This document shows, one piece after another, positions 29,759 to 39,380 of a stretch of 64,000 bases of DNA. The notes beneath the pieces were generated by a model that was not told the origin of the DNA, ran no database searches, and worked only from the letters and a program-made list of their open reading frames with translations. The position numbers and the translations under genes are program-made. This DNA is from Bog-473 sp963750075 (lineage in GTDB: Bacteria > Actinomycetota > Acidimicrobiia > Acidimicrobiales > RAAP-2): the NCBI GenBank assembly GCA_963750075.1, contig CAVVPG010000001.1, positions 372,001 to 436,000 of the forward strand, given 5' to 3'. Every line of letters begins with the position of its first letter. Within the stretch, counting starts at the first letter, position 1.

Positions 29759-30892
29759 ATGGGTGAAGACCCGCATGTCGCTCCTTTCTTGACATACATG
29801 CGAAGGATGATCGGCAGCCAGGATCCAGAGGCGGTGACGTCATCGCGGCACGCAAAGACATTCTCGGCCGACACGTTGGTGGGTGTGGCGGTCGGAGACT
29901 TGACCTTCTGGGACAAGAGGCGGATCCGACGAAGGACCGGTTTGACCCGCCAGTTCGCAGGCGGTTACCAGCTCGACTGCCTTGAGAACGTGCCGGTGGA
30001 GATCTATGACCATTGGGATCTTGATTCGGTTGCCCCGAAGCCGACCTCATTCGATGTCTTGGCGATCGTCACGACCTACAACGAGGCAGACGTGATCGGC
30101 AGATTGCTCACGCGCCTCCGTTCACAGGGGATCCGCGTCCACGTAATCGACAACTGGTCCAGCGACGAGTCCGTTGAGGTTGTCTCAGAGTTCGTCGCTC
30201 GTGGAGGAGTGACCCTCGAGCGATTCCCGGCGGAAGGACCATCCGAGTTCTTCGAATGGGTGCACATCCTCCAGCGAGTTGAAGAGGTGGCACACCGCTC
30301 GGGCGCCGATTGGGTGATCCACCACGATGCTGACGAGATCCGACAGTCACCGTGGCCACACGTGGATCTTCCAACCGCGATGTGGGCGGTCGAGCAGTGG
30401 GGATACAACTGCGTCGACCATTGCGTTGTCGAGTTTCGTCCGGTCGACGAGTCCTGGGAGTCAGGGGGTGACCTCATTGGCGCGTTCCCATGGTTCCAAT
30501 TCGGAAGTAACGCAGCTCACTTCCTACAGTTGAGGGCTTGGAAGCCCCAACCGGGCCCGGTGTCGATTGCACCCTCCGGCGGTCATGACGCAACCTTTGA
30601 AGGACGTCGCGTCTTTCCCTACAAGTTCATCAATCGCCACTATTCGATAAGGTCTCAGGCTCACGGTGAACGCAAGGTCCTCCGAGAGCGTCATGGCCGG
30701 TGGAGCCCGTCAGAGCGGTCAATGGGATGGCACAACCACTACGACCAATTCGGAGAGGGCTCAAGCTTCATTTGGGATACTGCGGACCTGTTCCGGTGGG
30801 AAGAGGTCGATCAGCGATTCCTTCTGCAGCGCCTCGCTGGAGCCGGGCTCCCAGGAAATCCGAACCCTGGAGAAGGGCCATCACCGACCTGA
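29759..30892 (+). CDS. Glycosyltransferase family 2-like protein
   Basis: A 377-residue GT-A enzyme. After about 95 N-terminal residues of unknown role comes 'VLAIVTTYNEADVIGRLL' (nucleotide-binding strand), 'HVIDNWSSDESVEVV', and the metal-binding 'VIHHDADEIRQSPW'. No membrane helix is seen. The ATG has a good GGAGG site. Gene and flanks (29626-30948) have clearly lower GC and different codon use than both neighbours, which suggests horizontal acquisition. The donor sugar is unknown; polysaccharide or surface glycan synthesis is likely. Confidence 0.8.
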   Translation: MGEDPHVAPFLTYMRRMIGSQDPEAVTSSRHAKTFSADTLVGVAVGDLTFWDKRRIRRRTGLTRQFAGGYQLDCLENVPVEIYDHWDLDSVAPKPTSFDVLAIVTTYNEADVIGRLLTRLRSQGIRVHVIDNWSSDESVEVVSEFVARGGVTLERFPAEGPSEFFEWVHILQRVEEVAHRSGADWVIHHDADEIRQSPWPHVDLPTAMWAVEQWGYNCVDHCVVEFRPVDESWESGGDLIGAFPWFQFGSNAAHFLQLRAWKPQPGPVSIAPSGGHDATFEGRRVFPYKFINRHYSIRSQAHGERKVLRERHGRWSPSERSMGWHNHYDQFGEGSSFIWDTADLFRWEEVDQRFLLQRLAGAGLPGNPNPGEGPSPT

Positions 30893-30948
30893 CCTACTGC
30901 GATCATTGTCTTCAACCGCTGTCGGCACAACCCATCGGCGGTAGAACG

Positions 30949-32082
30949 TCAGCCGCGCGAGTAGCGCCGCTGCAGGTCGGCGGCCGTGCACCCCTCCGTG
31001 GCGTCGCCGCAGTGCGGCTCGGCCAGGTCGAGCGGAGCCGGCAGGCACTCGCCGCGGAAGAGCCCGGCTGCCGGCGTCGTGCTCGACAGAGCGTCGGCCG
31101 CGAGCACCATGGCGGCGAAGGTGTACGTCGTCCGCTCGTGCTCGGGGAACGTCTCCTCCTCCGGGTAGACCATCCCCGTCCAATAGGAGCCGTCCTTCAG
31201 CCGCAGGTTCTGCCCGGCCGCGAAGAGGTCGCGGGCGTGGTCGCCCATGCCCAGCGCGTCGAGCGTCAGCACGCACTCCGCCGTCTCGGCCGCCGTGACC
31301 CAATCGCCCGTCGAGACGCAGCGCACACCCAGGCCCTCCATGACGAAGGTCGACCAGCCCTCGGCGATGCGAAGCCGACCCGCCTCGCCCTCCAGCGCGC
31401 CCGAAAGCATGGGGTAGTACCAGTCCATGGCGAACTCGACCTTGGGAGCGAAGGCGCCGGGGTGGTGGGCCACCGCATGGCCGAGCCGGCCCGCGGCGAG
31501 CTCCCAGTCCGGGCGGTCCTTGGCGAGGCATTCGGCGATCGCCACGGCGCAGCGCAGTGAGTGGTAGATGGAGGACGAGCCCGTGAGCAGGGCGTAGCCC
31601 TCGGGCCGGCCGGCCGAGTCGAGCGACCACAGCACCGAGCCGTCGGGCTGCTGCCAGCGCAGGATGAAGTCGATGCCCTTCTCAATCGTCGGCCACAGCT
31701 CGCCCAGGAATTCCACGTCGCCGGTGATCAGGTGGTGGTGCCAGCCGCCAGCCGCCAGGTAGGCGCACACGTTGGTGTCGAGGCGGGGGTCCTTGACGGT
31801 GTCGCCCTGGTAGTAGTTGAACCAGCTGCCGTCCGCGTGCTGGCGACGTGCCAGCCACCGGTAGGCGTCGACCGCCTCGTCGACGAGGCCGCACACGGTG
31901 AGCGCCATCGCGGCCTCGACATGGTTCCAGGGATCGCAGTGCCCCCCGACGAACCACGGGATCATCCCGTCGGGGCGCTGCACCTCGGCGATGGCGTGCC
32001 CGGTGGCGAGGACGTCCGCGCCCGAGAGGATGCCGGGCACCTCAGGGAGCGTGACGGCGGAGCGGATCTCCTCGGTCGTCAT
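30949..32082 (-). CDS. Alpha/alpha-toroid (prenyltransferase-like) protein
   Basis: A 377-residue protein made of helical hairpins with the pattern of six-hairpin or squalene-cyclase toroids: 'IAEVQRPDGMIPWFVGGHCD', 'ARRQHADGSWFNYYQGD', 'WQQPDGSVLWSLDSAG' and 'LRLKDGSYWTGMVYPEE'. The repeated Q-x-x-D-G-S/M-W motif is typical. Databases often label it prenyltransferase, but no DDxD cyclase motif is seen. It is the third gene of an operon after a GT4 glycosyltransferase and a methyltransferase, with an ATGA overlap, so a role in glycan or glycolipid synthesis is inferred. Confidence 0.75.
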   Translation of the reverse strand: MTTEEIRSAVTLPEVPGILSGADVLATGHAIAEVQRPDGMIPWFVGGHCDPWNHVEAAMALTVCGLVDEAVDAYRWLARRQHADGSWFNYYQGDTVKDPRLDTNVCAYLAAGGWHHHLITGDVEFLGELWPTIEKGIDFILRWQQPDGSVLWSLDSAGRPEGYALLTGSSSIYHSLRCAVAIAECLAKDRPDWELAAGRLGHAVAHHPGAFAPKVEFAMDWYYPMLSGALEGEAGRLRIAEGWSTFVMEGLGVRCVSTGDWVTAAETAECVLTLDALGMGDHARDLFAAGQNLRLKDGSYWTGMVYPEEETFPEHERTTYTFAAMVLAADALSSTTPAAGLFRGECLPAPLDLAEPHCGDATEGCTAADLQRRYSRG

Positions 32083-32888
32083 GCCGCCGCCCCCTGGGTG
32101 GGGCTGGTCGGCCCCCGCCGGCCGGGGACGCCGCGGGGCACGTTCGGGCGGGCGTCGGGCAGGCCCGCGACGGTCGCTTCGGGCTTGGCGAGATAGAGCA
32201 CGAGGCTCTTCCCGATCAGCGGGCTCAGCACCCGGTCGGCCGCGCGCGTCACCAGCGGACCCTTGACGATGTCCCAGACCAGCACCTTGTGATACGCCTC
32301 GACGGCCGGATGCGAGTCGTTGGACGGCCCGACCAGGCAGCGCAGCCACCAGTAGGGCGAGTGGAGACCATGCGCGTGGTGGTATCCGGTCGGCACGAGG
32401 CCGCTGGAGCGCAGTCGCCGTTCGAGCGTCGACCTCCGGTAGATGCGGACGTGGCCGCCGGGGGTGTCGTGGTACTCGTCGGAGAGCGCCCAATTGACCG
32501 CCTCGGGGACGCAGCGCGGCACCGTCACCGCCATGGCCCCGCCGGGACGCAGCACCCTCGCCAGCTCGCGCATGGCGGCGGTGTCGTCGGGAATGTGCTC
32601 GAGCACCTCCGAGGCGATCACCCGGTCGAACGTCGCATCGGCGAAGGGCAGCGCCAGTGCGTCGCCCTGCACCGCGGTGGCGGGGTGACCGGCGGCCAGC
32701 TCGCCCGCCTCGACCATGGCGCCGAGCGTGGCGCGCACCTGCGCGACCTCCTCGGGGCCGGCGTCGAGGGCCACGACCGAGGCGCCGCGGCGGGCCGCCT
32801 CGAAGGCGTGGCGCCCGAACCCGCACCCCAGGTCGAGGACCAGGTCGCCCGGGCCGACGCCGAGGCGCTCGTAGTCGACGGTCAGCAT
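32079..32888 (-). CDS. SAM-dependent methyltransferase (UbiE/Methyltransf_11 type)
   Basis: A 269-residue class I methyltransferase. SAM motif I is 'VLDLGCGFGRHAFEAARRGA', the acidic ribose-binding residue is in 'VVALDAGPEEV', 'VQGDALALPFADATFDRVI' is motif II, and 'ASEVLEHIPDDTAAMRELAR' with 'VLRPGGAMAVTVP' are motif III. An extra C-terminal region of about 90 residues includes 'GLHSPYWWLRCLVG'. The start overlaps the GT4 stop (TGATG) and the stop overlaps the next start, so it acts with both neighbours. Confidence 0.88.
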   Translation of the reverse strand: MLTVDYERLGVGPGDLVLDLGCGFGRHAFEAARRGASVVALDAGPEEVAQVRATLGAMVEAGELAAGHPATAVQGDALALPFADATFDRVIASEVLEHIPDDTAAMRELARVLRPGGAMAVTVPRCVPEAVNWALSDEYHDTPGGHVRIYRRSTLERRLRSSGLVPTGYHHAHGLHSPYWWLRCLVGPSNDSHPAVEAYHKVLVWDIVKGPLVTRAADRVLSPLIGKSLVLYLAKPEATVAGLPDARPNVPRGVPGRRGPTSPTQGAAA

Positions 32889-34330
32889 CAGGCCGCTCCC
32901 TGCGCCCGCACGGCCACGGCGCGCTCGGCGACGGACGCCGGCGCTCCGGGCAGGGACCGGCCTTCGAGGACGGCCTCGTAGCAGGCGGCCGTCCCCGCCG
33001 CGGTCACCTGCCAGGTGAAACGGCTCACGACGCGCTCACGACCCGCCGCGCCGAGCCGCGCCCGCAGCGCCGGGTCGTCGAGCAGCCGGGCGATGGCGGC
33101 GGCCAGCGCTCCGGGGTCGTCGGGCGGGACCAGCAGCCCGGTCTCCCCGTCCGTGCCCACGACCTCGGGGAGCGCGCCCCCTGTCGTCGCCACCACGGCG
33201 ACGCCGCAGGACATGGCCTCGATCGCCGGCAACGAGAACCCCTCGTAGAGCGAGGGCACCACCGCGACCTGCGCCTCGCCGTAGAGGCGGGCCAGCTCGT
33301 CGTCGCTGATGCCGCTCACGCAGCGCACGGCGTCGGAGAGCCCCAGGCGGGCGATGGCCCGGTCGACCCGGCCGCCCTCGCTGGGCCGGCCGATGACGGT
33401 GAGCTCGACCTCGCGCTCGGTGCGCAGTTTGGCGACGGCCTCGAGCAGGGGCACCAGGCCCTTCATGGGCACGTCGCTGCTGGAGGTCACCATGATCCGG
33501 CCGGGCACCGGGATCACGTCGTCGAATGGCCGGAACACGGTGTGGTCGACCCCGACCGGGACGACGGTCATCCTCTCCGGAGCGACCTCCATCTGCGCCG
33601 CGATGTCCTGGCGGGAGTTCTGCGAGACCGTCACCACGGCCGGGAGTGCGCGGGCGACGCGCACCTGCATGCCGAGGAACCCGAACCAGCGGCGGGTGGT
33701 GAAGCGCTGCCAGGGGTTCGTGGTGTGCGAGAGGGCGAGCTGACGGTCCACGGTGATCGGATGATGCAGCGTGGTCAGCAGCGGCCACCCGTCCTCGACC
33801 ATGCCCAGCATGCCGCGGCCCAGGCACTGGTTGTCGTGGACCACGTCGAACTCGTCGCGCCGCTGCGCCAGCAGCTGGCGGGCGCGCAACGAGAAGGCCA
33901 GCGGCTCGCCGAAGCCTGCGGTGCACATGATGCCGAACTCGATCCCGTCCTCGCGCGACGTGAACTCCCTGGGGTGCGGCACGCGGAACGGGTCCGGATG
34001 GCGGTACAGGTCGAGTCCGCGCACGGGCGTGAAGCCCACGCCGTCGTCGAGCTCGGGCCAGGGCGGGCCGGCGAACACCTCGACCGAGTGCCCCAGGGCG
34101 ACGAGCTCCCTGGTCAGGTGACGGGTGTAGACGCCCTGGCCGCCACAGCGCGGGTTCCCCCGGTAGATGAGGAAGGCGACGCGCAGGCCCCCGGGACCAG
34201 GTGGCGCGGCGGCAACCGGGGCGGGCAGCTCGATGTGGCGCGAGCGCTCCCAGGACTCCTTCGTCTCGATCCATTTTTGGCGGGGCGTTTTAGGCAATGG
34301 GTGTCCCGACGCGCTCCACCATGGCCGCAT
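32888..34330 (-). CDS. Glycosyltransferase family 4
   Basis: A 480-residue GT-B enzyme, first gene of a three-gene operon. The N-terminal acceptor domain begins 'RVAFLIYRGNPRCGGQGVYT' with the glycine-rich loop; the C-terminal donor domain has 'VPVGVDHTVFRP', 'VIGRPSEGG' and the nucleotide-sugar motif 'VPSLYEGFSLPAIEAMSCG' (E-x7-E). The first 50 residues precede the conserved fold, so the start may lie downstream of the ATG used at 34330. Together with the methyltransferase it is reminiscent of polysaccharide modification modules. Confidence 0.88.
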   Translation of the reverse strand: MRPWWSASGHPLPKTPRQKWIETKESWERSRHIELPAPVAAAPPGPGGLRVAFLIYRGNPRCGGQGVYTRHLTRELVALGHSVEVFAGPPWPELDDGVGFTPVRGLDLYRHPDPFRVPHPREFTSREDGIEFGIMCTAGFGEPLAFSLRARQLLAQRRDEFDVVHDNQCLGRGMLGMVEDGWPLLTTLHHPITVDRQLALSHTTNPWQRFTTRRWFGFLGMQVRVARALPAVVTVSQNSRQDIAAQMEVAPERMTVVPVGVDHTVFRPFDDVIPVPGRIMVTSSSDVPMKGLVPLLEAVAKLRTEREVELTVIGRPSEGGRVDRAIARLGLSDAVRCVSGISDDELARLYGEAQVAVVPSLYEGFSLPAIEAMSCGVAVVATTGGALPEVVGTDGETGLLVPPDDPGALAAAIARLLDDPALRARLGAAGRERVVSRFTWQVTAAGTAACYEAVLEGRSLPGAPASVAERAVAVRAQGAA

Positions 34331-34423
34331 AGCCTCCCCGAACCCCCTGGTCCGGCGCAAACGCCGCCTCTCCAGGGCGGTTGCGAGGCCGTGGCCAGGT
34401 CGCACCCGCCCGACGGGGACGGG

Positions 34424-34429
34424 TACCGT
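34424..34429 (+). promoter_or_regulatory. Leaderless -10 box for the acyl-CoA dehydrogenase
   Basis: TACCGT 6 nt before the ATG at 34436, without a ribosome-binding site. Confidence 0.5.
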
Positions 34430-34435
34430 GCAGCC

Positions 34436-35662
34436 ATGGACCTCGCCTACCCAGCCGAAGCGGAGGAGTTCCGCGGCGTGATCGCGGGGTGGCTGGAGGA
34501 GAACCTGCCCGCCGGCTGGGGTGAGCCGGGTTTCTCCATGACGCCCGAGGAGCGCAAAGCCTTCAACAGCGAGTGGACGGCCAAGCTCTTCGCCGGCGGA
34601 TGGATCTGCGCCAGCTGGCCCGCCGAGTACGGGGGCAAGGGGCTGAGCCTGCTCCAACAGGTGGTCCTGAACGAGGAGTTCGCCCGGGCCAGCGCACCTC
34701 TGCGCGCCGACTTCTTCGGCGACACCCTCGTCGGCCCGACGATCCTGCAGTGGGGCACCGAGGAGCAGAAGAAGCAGTTCATCCCCGGCATCCTCAAGGG
34801 AGAGATCTCGTGGTGCCAGGGCTTCAGCGAGCCCGATGCCGGCTCGGACCTGGCGAGCCTGAAGACCAAGGCCGAGCTGGACGGGGACGAGTGGGTCATC
34901 AACGGGCAGAAGGTGTGGACGACGCAGGCCCACGACGCCGACTACATCTTCCTGCTGGCCCGCACCGATCCCGACGCGCCGAAGCACGCCGGGATCTCCT
35001 ACCTCCTCGTCCCCATGAAGCAGCCCGGGGTCGAGGTGCGGCCGATCGAGCAGATCGACGGGTCGGCCGAGTTCAACGAGGTCTTCTTCACCAACGTCCG
35101 CTGCCCGAAGGACAACGTGATCGGCGGGGTGAACAACGGGTGGAAGGTCGCCATGACCACGCTCGGGTTCGAGCGCGGCACCTCGTCGACGACGGGCCAC
35201 CGGCGTTTCCAGAAGGAGTTCAACGAGATCCTGCAGGTTGCCCGGGACAAGGGGCGCCACCGCGACCCGCTGACGCGCCAGCGACTCGCCCGGTCGTGGT
35301 CGAAGATCAAGATCATGCAGATCAACGGGTTCCGGACCCTGACCGACGCCCTCAACGGCACCCACGCGACCGCCGCACTGGGTGCCTGCAACAAGATGTT
35401 CTGGTCCGAGGCCCACCAGGAGACGATGCTGCTCGCCATGGACATCCTGGGCCTGGAGGGCCAGATCCTGCTGGGCGACGACGACGCGGACGCCCTGCTG
35501 CCCGGGGCCCGGCGGGCCAAGTCGAGCTACCCCGTCGGCAACCTCCAGGCACTGTTCTTCTTCTCCCGCTCGGAGACGATCTGGGGCGGCGCCGCGGAGA
35601 TCCAGCGCAACATCGTGGGCGAGCGCGTCCTCGGCCTGCCCAAGGAGCCCCGGCCCCAGTAG
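34436..35662 (+). CDS. Acyl-CoA dehydrogenase
   Basis: An FAD enzyme of 408 residues introducing an alpha-beta double bond in an acyl-CoA. 'WPAEYGGKGLSLLQQ' and 'ILKGEISWCQGFSEPDAGSD' are the FAD/substrate motifs, followed by 'WVINGQKVWTTQAHDADY'. 'FFFSRSETIWGGAAEIQRNI' closes the C-terminal helical domain. The usual catalytic Glu of short-chain members is not at the 'Y..YEG.' position, as in the FadE-type group acting on bulky or steroid substrates. It stands alone. Confidence 0.92.
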   Translation: MDLAYPAEAEEFRGVIAGWLEENLPAGWGEPGFSMTPEERKAFNSEWTAKLFAGGWICASWPAEYGGKGLSLLQQVVLNEEFARASAPLRADFFGDTLVGPTILQWGTEEQKKQFIPGILKGEISWCQGFSEPDAGSDLASLKTKAELDGDEWVINGQKVWTTQAHDADYIFLLARTDPDAPKHAGISYLLVPMKQPGVEVRPIEQIDGSAEFNEVFFTNVRCPKDNVIGGVNNGWKVAMTTLGFERGTSSTTGHRRFQKEFNEILQVARDKGRHRDPLTRQRLARSWSKIKIMQINGFRTLTDALNGTHATAALGACNKMFWSEAHQETMLLAMDILGLEGQILLGDDDADALLPGARRAKSSYPVGNLQALFFFSRSETIWGGAAEIQRNIVGERVLGLPKEPRPQ

Positions 35663-35675
35663 CCCGCAGCGCGGG

Positions 35676-37400
35676 TCAGGCGGCCCCCGTCTGGTCGGGC
35701 AGCAGGACCCGGAACGCTGCGCCCCCGTCCGGGGCGTCCTCCACCCAGGCCCGGCCGCCCTGGATCTCGGCGAACTTGCGCACCACGAACAGCCCGAGGC
35801 CCAGGCCTCCCACCGTGCTGCCGGCCCGACGTTGAAAGGCCTCGAAGACGGCCTCCTTCTCGGCGTCGGGTATCCCGGGGCCCGAGTCGTCCACCGCGAG
35901 GAGGACGTGGCCGTCGCGGCGGGACAGCGCCACCCGGACGCCGGTGCCCTCGGGCGTGTGGCGCAGGGCGTTGCTGACCAGGTTGTCGACGATCCGCGAT
36001 GTGAGCTCCGGGTCCAGCTCGACCATCGTCTCGCCGGTCGGGAGCGCGATCGCCTGGTCCGCCCCGTTCAGGTTGTGGGCACGCTCGGCGACCAGTGCGG
36101 CCAGGTCGAACCGCCGCCGGTGCGCCGCCACGTACCCACCGATCACGCGCTCGGAGTCGAGCAGGTTGGTGAGGATCGCGCGCAGCTCCGCACCGGTCGT
36201 CGCCAGGCCCTCGGCCATCTTGCGGACATCGCCCTCGGGGAGGTCGGGGTGGCGCACCAGGAGCTCGGCCAGCCCGGCCACGGCGGCAATGGGCGTGTTG
36301 AACTCGTGGGACGCCGCCAACAGAAGCGCGTTCTTGGCCTCGTCGGCGTCCCGGAGGGCGGCGGCCGCCATCTGCTCCCGCGTCAGCGCCTCCTGCAGGG
36401 CGGCCCGGACCGCCTCCCGCTCGCGGACGTCGCGCAGCGCGTACTGGAGGCCGAAGGCCCGGTCTTCGGGGTTGCGGAAGGGGGCCACCCGCGCTTCCAC
36501 CGGCACGTACGCGCCGTCGCCGCACCGGAAGCGGCACACCGCGGCGACGCCGCTCCGGCCGAACAGCACCTCATCTTGGAGCGACGACAGGGCGGATCTG
36601 TCGTCGGGATGGACGAAGCCGGCGATGGACGCACCTTCGATGTCCGCAGGGTCGATGGAGAGCACCGTGCGGACGGAGGGCGACGCGAACGTGACACAGC
36701 CCGCGCTGTCGGTCGCGATGACGACATCGGCCGCGCTCTCCGCGATGAGCCGGTAACGGGTCTCGCTGGTGACGAGCGCGCGCTCCGCCTCCATGCGTCG
36801 GCGGATGTCACGCAGGAGCCAGCGCACGCGCGGACCGCCGGGCTCGGCTGCTCCCGCGGCGCTCCCGACGGTCAGGTGCACCGAGGCGGGGAAGGAGTCC
36901 TGGTTGGGCGGGGCGAACCGAGCCTCGAACTCGAGCACCGGGCCGTGCTGCCCGGTCACCGCATCGTGCAGATGGTTGAGGACGAGACGACGGTCGGCCG
37001 CGTCCACGAAGACGACGATCGGCTTCTGCTGCAGGAATGGGCCCGCCGTCCCCAGCAGCTCGCTCGCGGCGCGGTTGGATTCGAGGATGACCCCGACGGT
37101 GTCGGTCACGAGGTACCCGTCGGGCGCCAGGTCGAACAGATCCCGGTAACGGGCTGATTCGACGTCGAGCTGCCGCTTCGCGTCCGCCAGGGCCTCGTTC
37201 TGACTGTGGATCTCCTCCGTGCTCACCTCGAGCTCCTCGATCGCCGCCGACAGCTCCTCGAGCATCTCGGCCACCAAAGGTGACGGCGGGCCTCCCGACG
37301 CGTCCAGCACCCTCTCCGAGAGGTCCTCCAACCGGCGGATGAGCGCGTCGGCCTGCCGCTCGAAGTCCAGATCCCCCGCGCCGGACTGCCGGGTGGTCAC
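35676..37400 (-). CDS. Cytoplasmic PAS-PAS histidine kinase
   Basis: A 574-residue soluble sensor kinase. A short coiled coil (about 44-80, 'MLEELSAAIEELEVSTEEI') leads to PAS domains at about 83-200 and 210-330 ('YRDLFDLAPDGYLVTDTVG', 'YRLIAESAADVVIATDSAG'). His365 lies in 'LLLAASHEFNTPIAAVAGL'. The ATPase domain has 'RIVDNLVSNALRHTPEG', 'DSGPGIPDAEKEAVF' and 'GGLGLGLFVV'. It overlaps the CheR-like gene by GTGA. With CheB- and CheR-like partners and no receptor gene it is likely a stress or redox sensor system rather than chemotaxis. Confidence 0.9.
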   Translation of the reverse strand: MTTRQSGAGDLDFERQADALIRRLEDLSERVLDASGGPPSPLVAEMLEELSAAIEELEVSTEEIHSQNEALADAKRQLDVESARYRDLFDLAPDGYLVTDTVGVILESNRAASELLGTAGPFLQQKPIVVFVDAADRRLVLNHLHDAVTGQHGPVLEFEARFAPPNQDSFPASVHLTVGSAAGAAEPGGPRVRWLLRDIRRRMEAERALVTSETRYRLIAESAADVVIATDSAGCVTFASPSVRTVLSIDPADIEGASIAGFVHPDDRSALSSLQDEVLFGRSGVAAVCRFRCGDGAYVPVEARVAPFRNPEDRAFGLQYALRDVREREAVRAALQEALTREQMAAAALRDADEAKNALLLAASHEFNTPIAAVAGLAELLVRHPDLPEGDVRKMAEGLATTGAELRAILTNLLDSERVIGGYVAAHRRRFDLAALVAERAHNLNGADQAIALPTGETMVELDPELTSRIVDNLVSNALRHTPEGTGVRVALSRRDGHVLLAVDDSGPGIPDAEKEAVFEAFQRRAGSTVGGLGLGLFVVRKFAEIQGGRAWVEDAPDGGAAFRVLLPDQTGAA

Positions 37401-39376
37401 GTGGCGATGTCCTCCACCCTGTCCATGACCAGCATGGCCGACGTCTCGGGCTCGTGGCCCGAGATGGGCATGACCCGTACGCGGCAGGTGAAGGCGGTGC
37501 CGGACCGGTCGGTTGCCCGGACCTCGAGACTGGACGGCAGGGCGCCCGCCTTGCGGCACGCCCGCACCGGCTCCTGGAGGACCCCCAGCGGGAGGCCGAA
37601 GTCCAGCCCGAAGAACGGCTCCCCTGCGACACCCTCCTCCTCGAGCCCCCACAACTCGGCCGCCGCGTGGTTCCACTCCTCCACGAGCAGCTGCGCGTTC
37701 AGCACGACGACGGCGGAGGGGAAGTGATCCATGACCTGGCGGTGCAAGCTGCTGAAGCGGCGGAGCTCCAGGTTTGCGTCGACCAACGACTCGTTGAGTT
37801 TCTCGACGGCGTCGCTGGTCGCCTTGAGCTCGAGGTAGGTCAACTCGAGCTCCTCGTTGGACGACCTGAGCTCCTCGTTCGTCGTCTCGAGCTCCTCGTT
37901 GGAGGACTGGAGCTCCTCGTTGCCCGTCTCCAGCTCTTCGTAGCTCGACTGGAGCTCCTCGTTGCTCGTCACCAATTCCTCGTTGGTCGACTGCAGCTCC
38001 TCGTACGCCGTCTCGAGCTCCTCGTGCACGTGGCGGTAGCTCTCGCGCAGCTGCATGGAGCTGCGGACGTCGGCGAAAGTGACGGCGGCGCCGAGCACGG
38101 CCTCATCCTTTGTGAACAGCGGGAGGACCCAGACCTCGAGCTGGAAGGTCTCCCCGTCCGGCGCTTGGTGCTGGGCCACGCCGACCCGGTGGGAGACCCG
38201 TTCCAGCAGGGCGCGTCGGACGTGGGACTCGAGCTCCAGCGCCCCGAAGGCGAGCCGGAGATCGCCCAGCGCCCGCGCCATGTCGGTCGGCGCGATGCCG
38301 AAGAGGTCCCTGGCCGAGTCGTTCGCACCGGTCAACAGCCCGTCGGGGTCGACGAGCAGTTCGGCGACCACGGACTCGACTGCGGCCGTCATCGGTGGTG
38401 CCGGCGGGGCCACCTCTGGGGGCAACTCCAGCCGGCCGAGGTCGAACGGGCGTCGGCCGGTCGGGTCCGCGTGAGAAGGGCTCGCCTGCTCCTGGGCGGT
38501 CGGCAGCGCGGTGAAGACGCGATTGCGCAGGCTCATCGGCGCGAACCGGCCGGCGCCACCGCGCAGCACCATCTCTGCCCGGCCGAGGAAGAGGAATCCG
38601 TCACCACCCAGCGCGTATTGCAGGCGCGGGATCACGAACTCCTGCGTCTCCGAGTTCAAGTACATCAACGTGTTGCGGCACGCCACGAGGTCGACACGGG
38701 AGATCGGTGGGTCCCTGGTCAGGTCGAGGCGGCCGAAGACGACCGTCCGGCGAAGCGTCGGCGTGACCACCCAGCCACGGTCGTGGATGTCCCGCTCGAA
38801 GTAGGTGGACCGGAGCTCCTCGGGGACGTCGTGGACCGACTTCTCCGAGTAGACGGCTGCCCTCGCCTGGGCCAGCGCCTCGAGGTCGACGTCGGTGGCG
38901 TAGATCTTGACCCGCCGCGCTGTCTCGTCGATGCCGAGCCGGTTGGCCACGATCATGGCGAGCGTGTAGGGCTCCTCGCCGGTCGCGCAGCCGGCGCTCC
39001 ACAGGCGTATGGGCTCGTCGCCGTCGTGGCGCGAGATGACCTGCGGGATGATCTCGGTTTCGAGGTATCGCCAGGCCGCCGGATCACGGAAGAAACCGGT
39101 GAGGTTGATCAGGATCGTGTTGAACAGTGCCGTGAATTCGTCGACATCGGCCTCGAGGACGTCGCGGTACTCGGAGAGGGATCGGATGCCGAGCTCGCGG
39201 GCCCGCCGGCGAGCTCGACGCCCGATTGAGGCGCGCTTGTAACCGGTGAAGTCGAATCCGCGTTCGTCCCGGATGAACTCCAGAAGCTCCTCGAGCTCGT
39301 CGTCGTGGGCGTCCCCCGCCTTCGTCACCGCGCCCGGATCGGGCTCGGGGCCCCGAGGTGAGCCTGCGGCGCTCAC
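37397..39376 (-). CDS. CheR-type methyltransferase with NEEL coiled coil and PAS domains
   Basis: A 659-residue protein. Residues 25-300 are a CheR glutamate O-methyltransferase: N-terminal 'GFDFTGYKRASIGRRARRR', then SAM loop 'LWSAGCATGEEPYTLAM' and 'IYATDVDLEALAQAR', 'RTVVFGRLDL', 'VACRNTLMYL'. A PAS-like domain lies near 350-440. A long coiled coil at about 440-530 is built from repeats such as 'EELQSTNEEL' and 'SSNEELETTNEEL'. A final PAS domain follows. It resembles the CheR half of CheB/CheR fusion kinases, here split into three genes. GTG 39376 has GAGG upstream; an ATG at 39394 is possible. Confidence 0.9.
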   Translation of the reverse strand: MSAAGSPRGPEPDPGAVTKAGDAHDDELEELLEFIRDERGFDFTGYKRASIGRRARRRARELGIRSLSEYRDVLEADVDEFTALFNTILINLTGFFRDPAAWRYLETEIIPQVISRHDGDEPIRLWSAGCATGEEPYTLAMIVANRLGIDETARRVKIYATDVDLEALAQARAAVYSEKSVHDVPEELRSTYFERDIHDRGWVVTPTLRRTVVFGRLDLTRDPPISRVDLVACRNTLMYLNSETQEFVIPRLQYALGGDGFLFLGRAEMVLRGGAGRFAPMSLRNRVFTALPTAQEQASPSHADPTGRRPFDLGRLELPPEVAPPAPPMTAAVESVVAELLVDPDGLLTGANDSARDLFGIAPTDMARALGDLRLAFGALELESHVRRALLERVSHRVGVAQHQAPDGETFQLEVWVLPLFTKDEAVLGAAVTFADVRSSMQLRESYRHVHEELETAYEELQSTNEELVTSNEELQSSYEELETGNEELQSSNEELETTNEELRSSNEELELTYLELKATSDAVEKLNESLVDANLELRRFSSLHRQVMDHFPSAVVVLNAQLLVEEWNHAAAELWGLEEEGVAGEPFFGLDFGLPLGVLQEPVRACRKAGALPSSLEVRATDRSGTAFTCRVRVMPISGHEPETSAMLVMDRVEDIAT

Positions 39377-39380
39377 CGGC

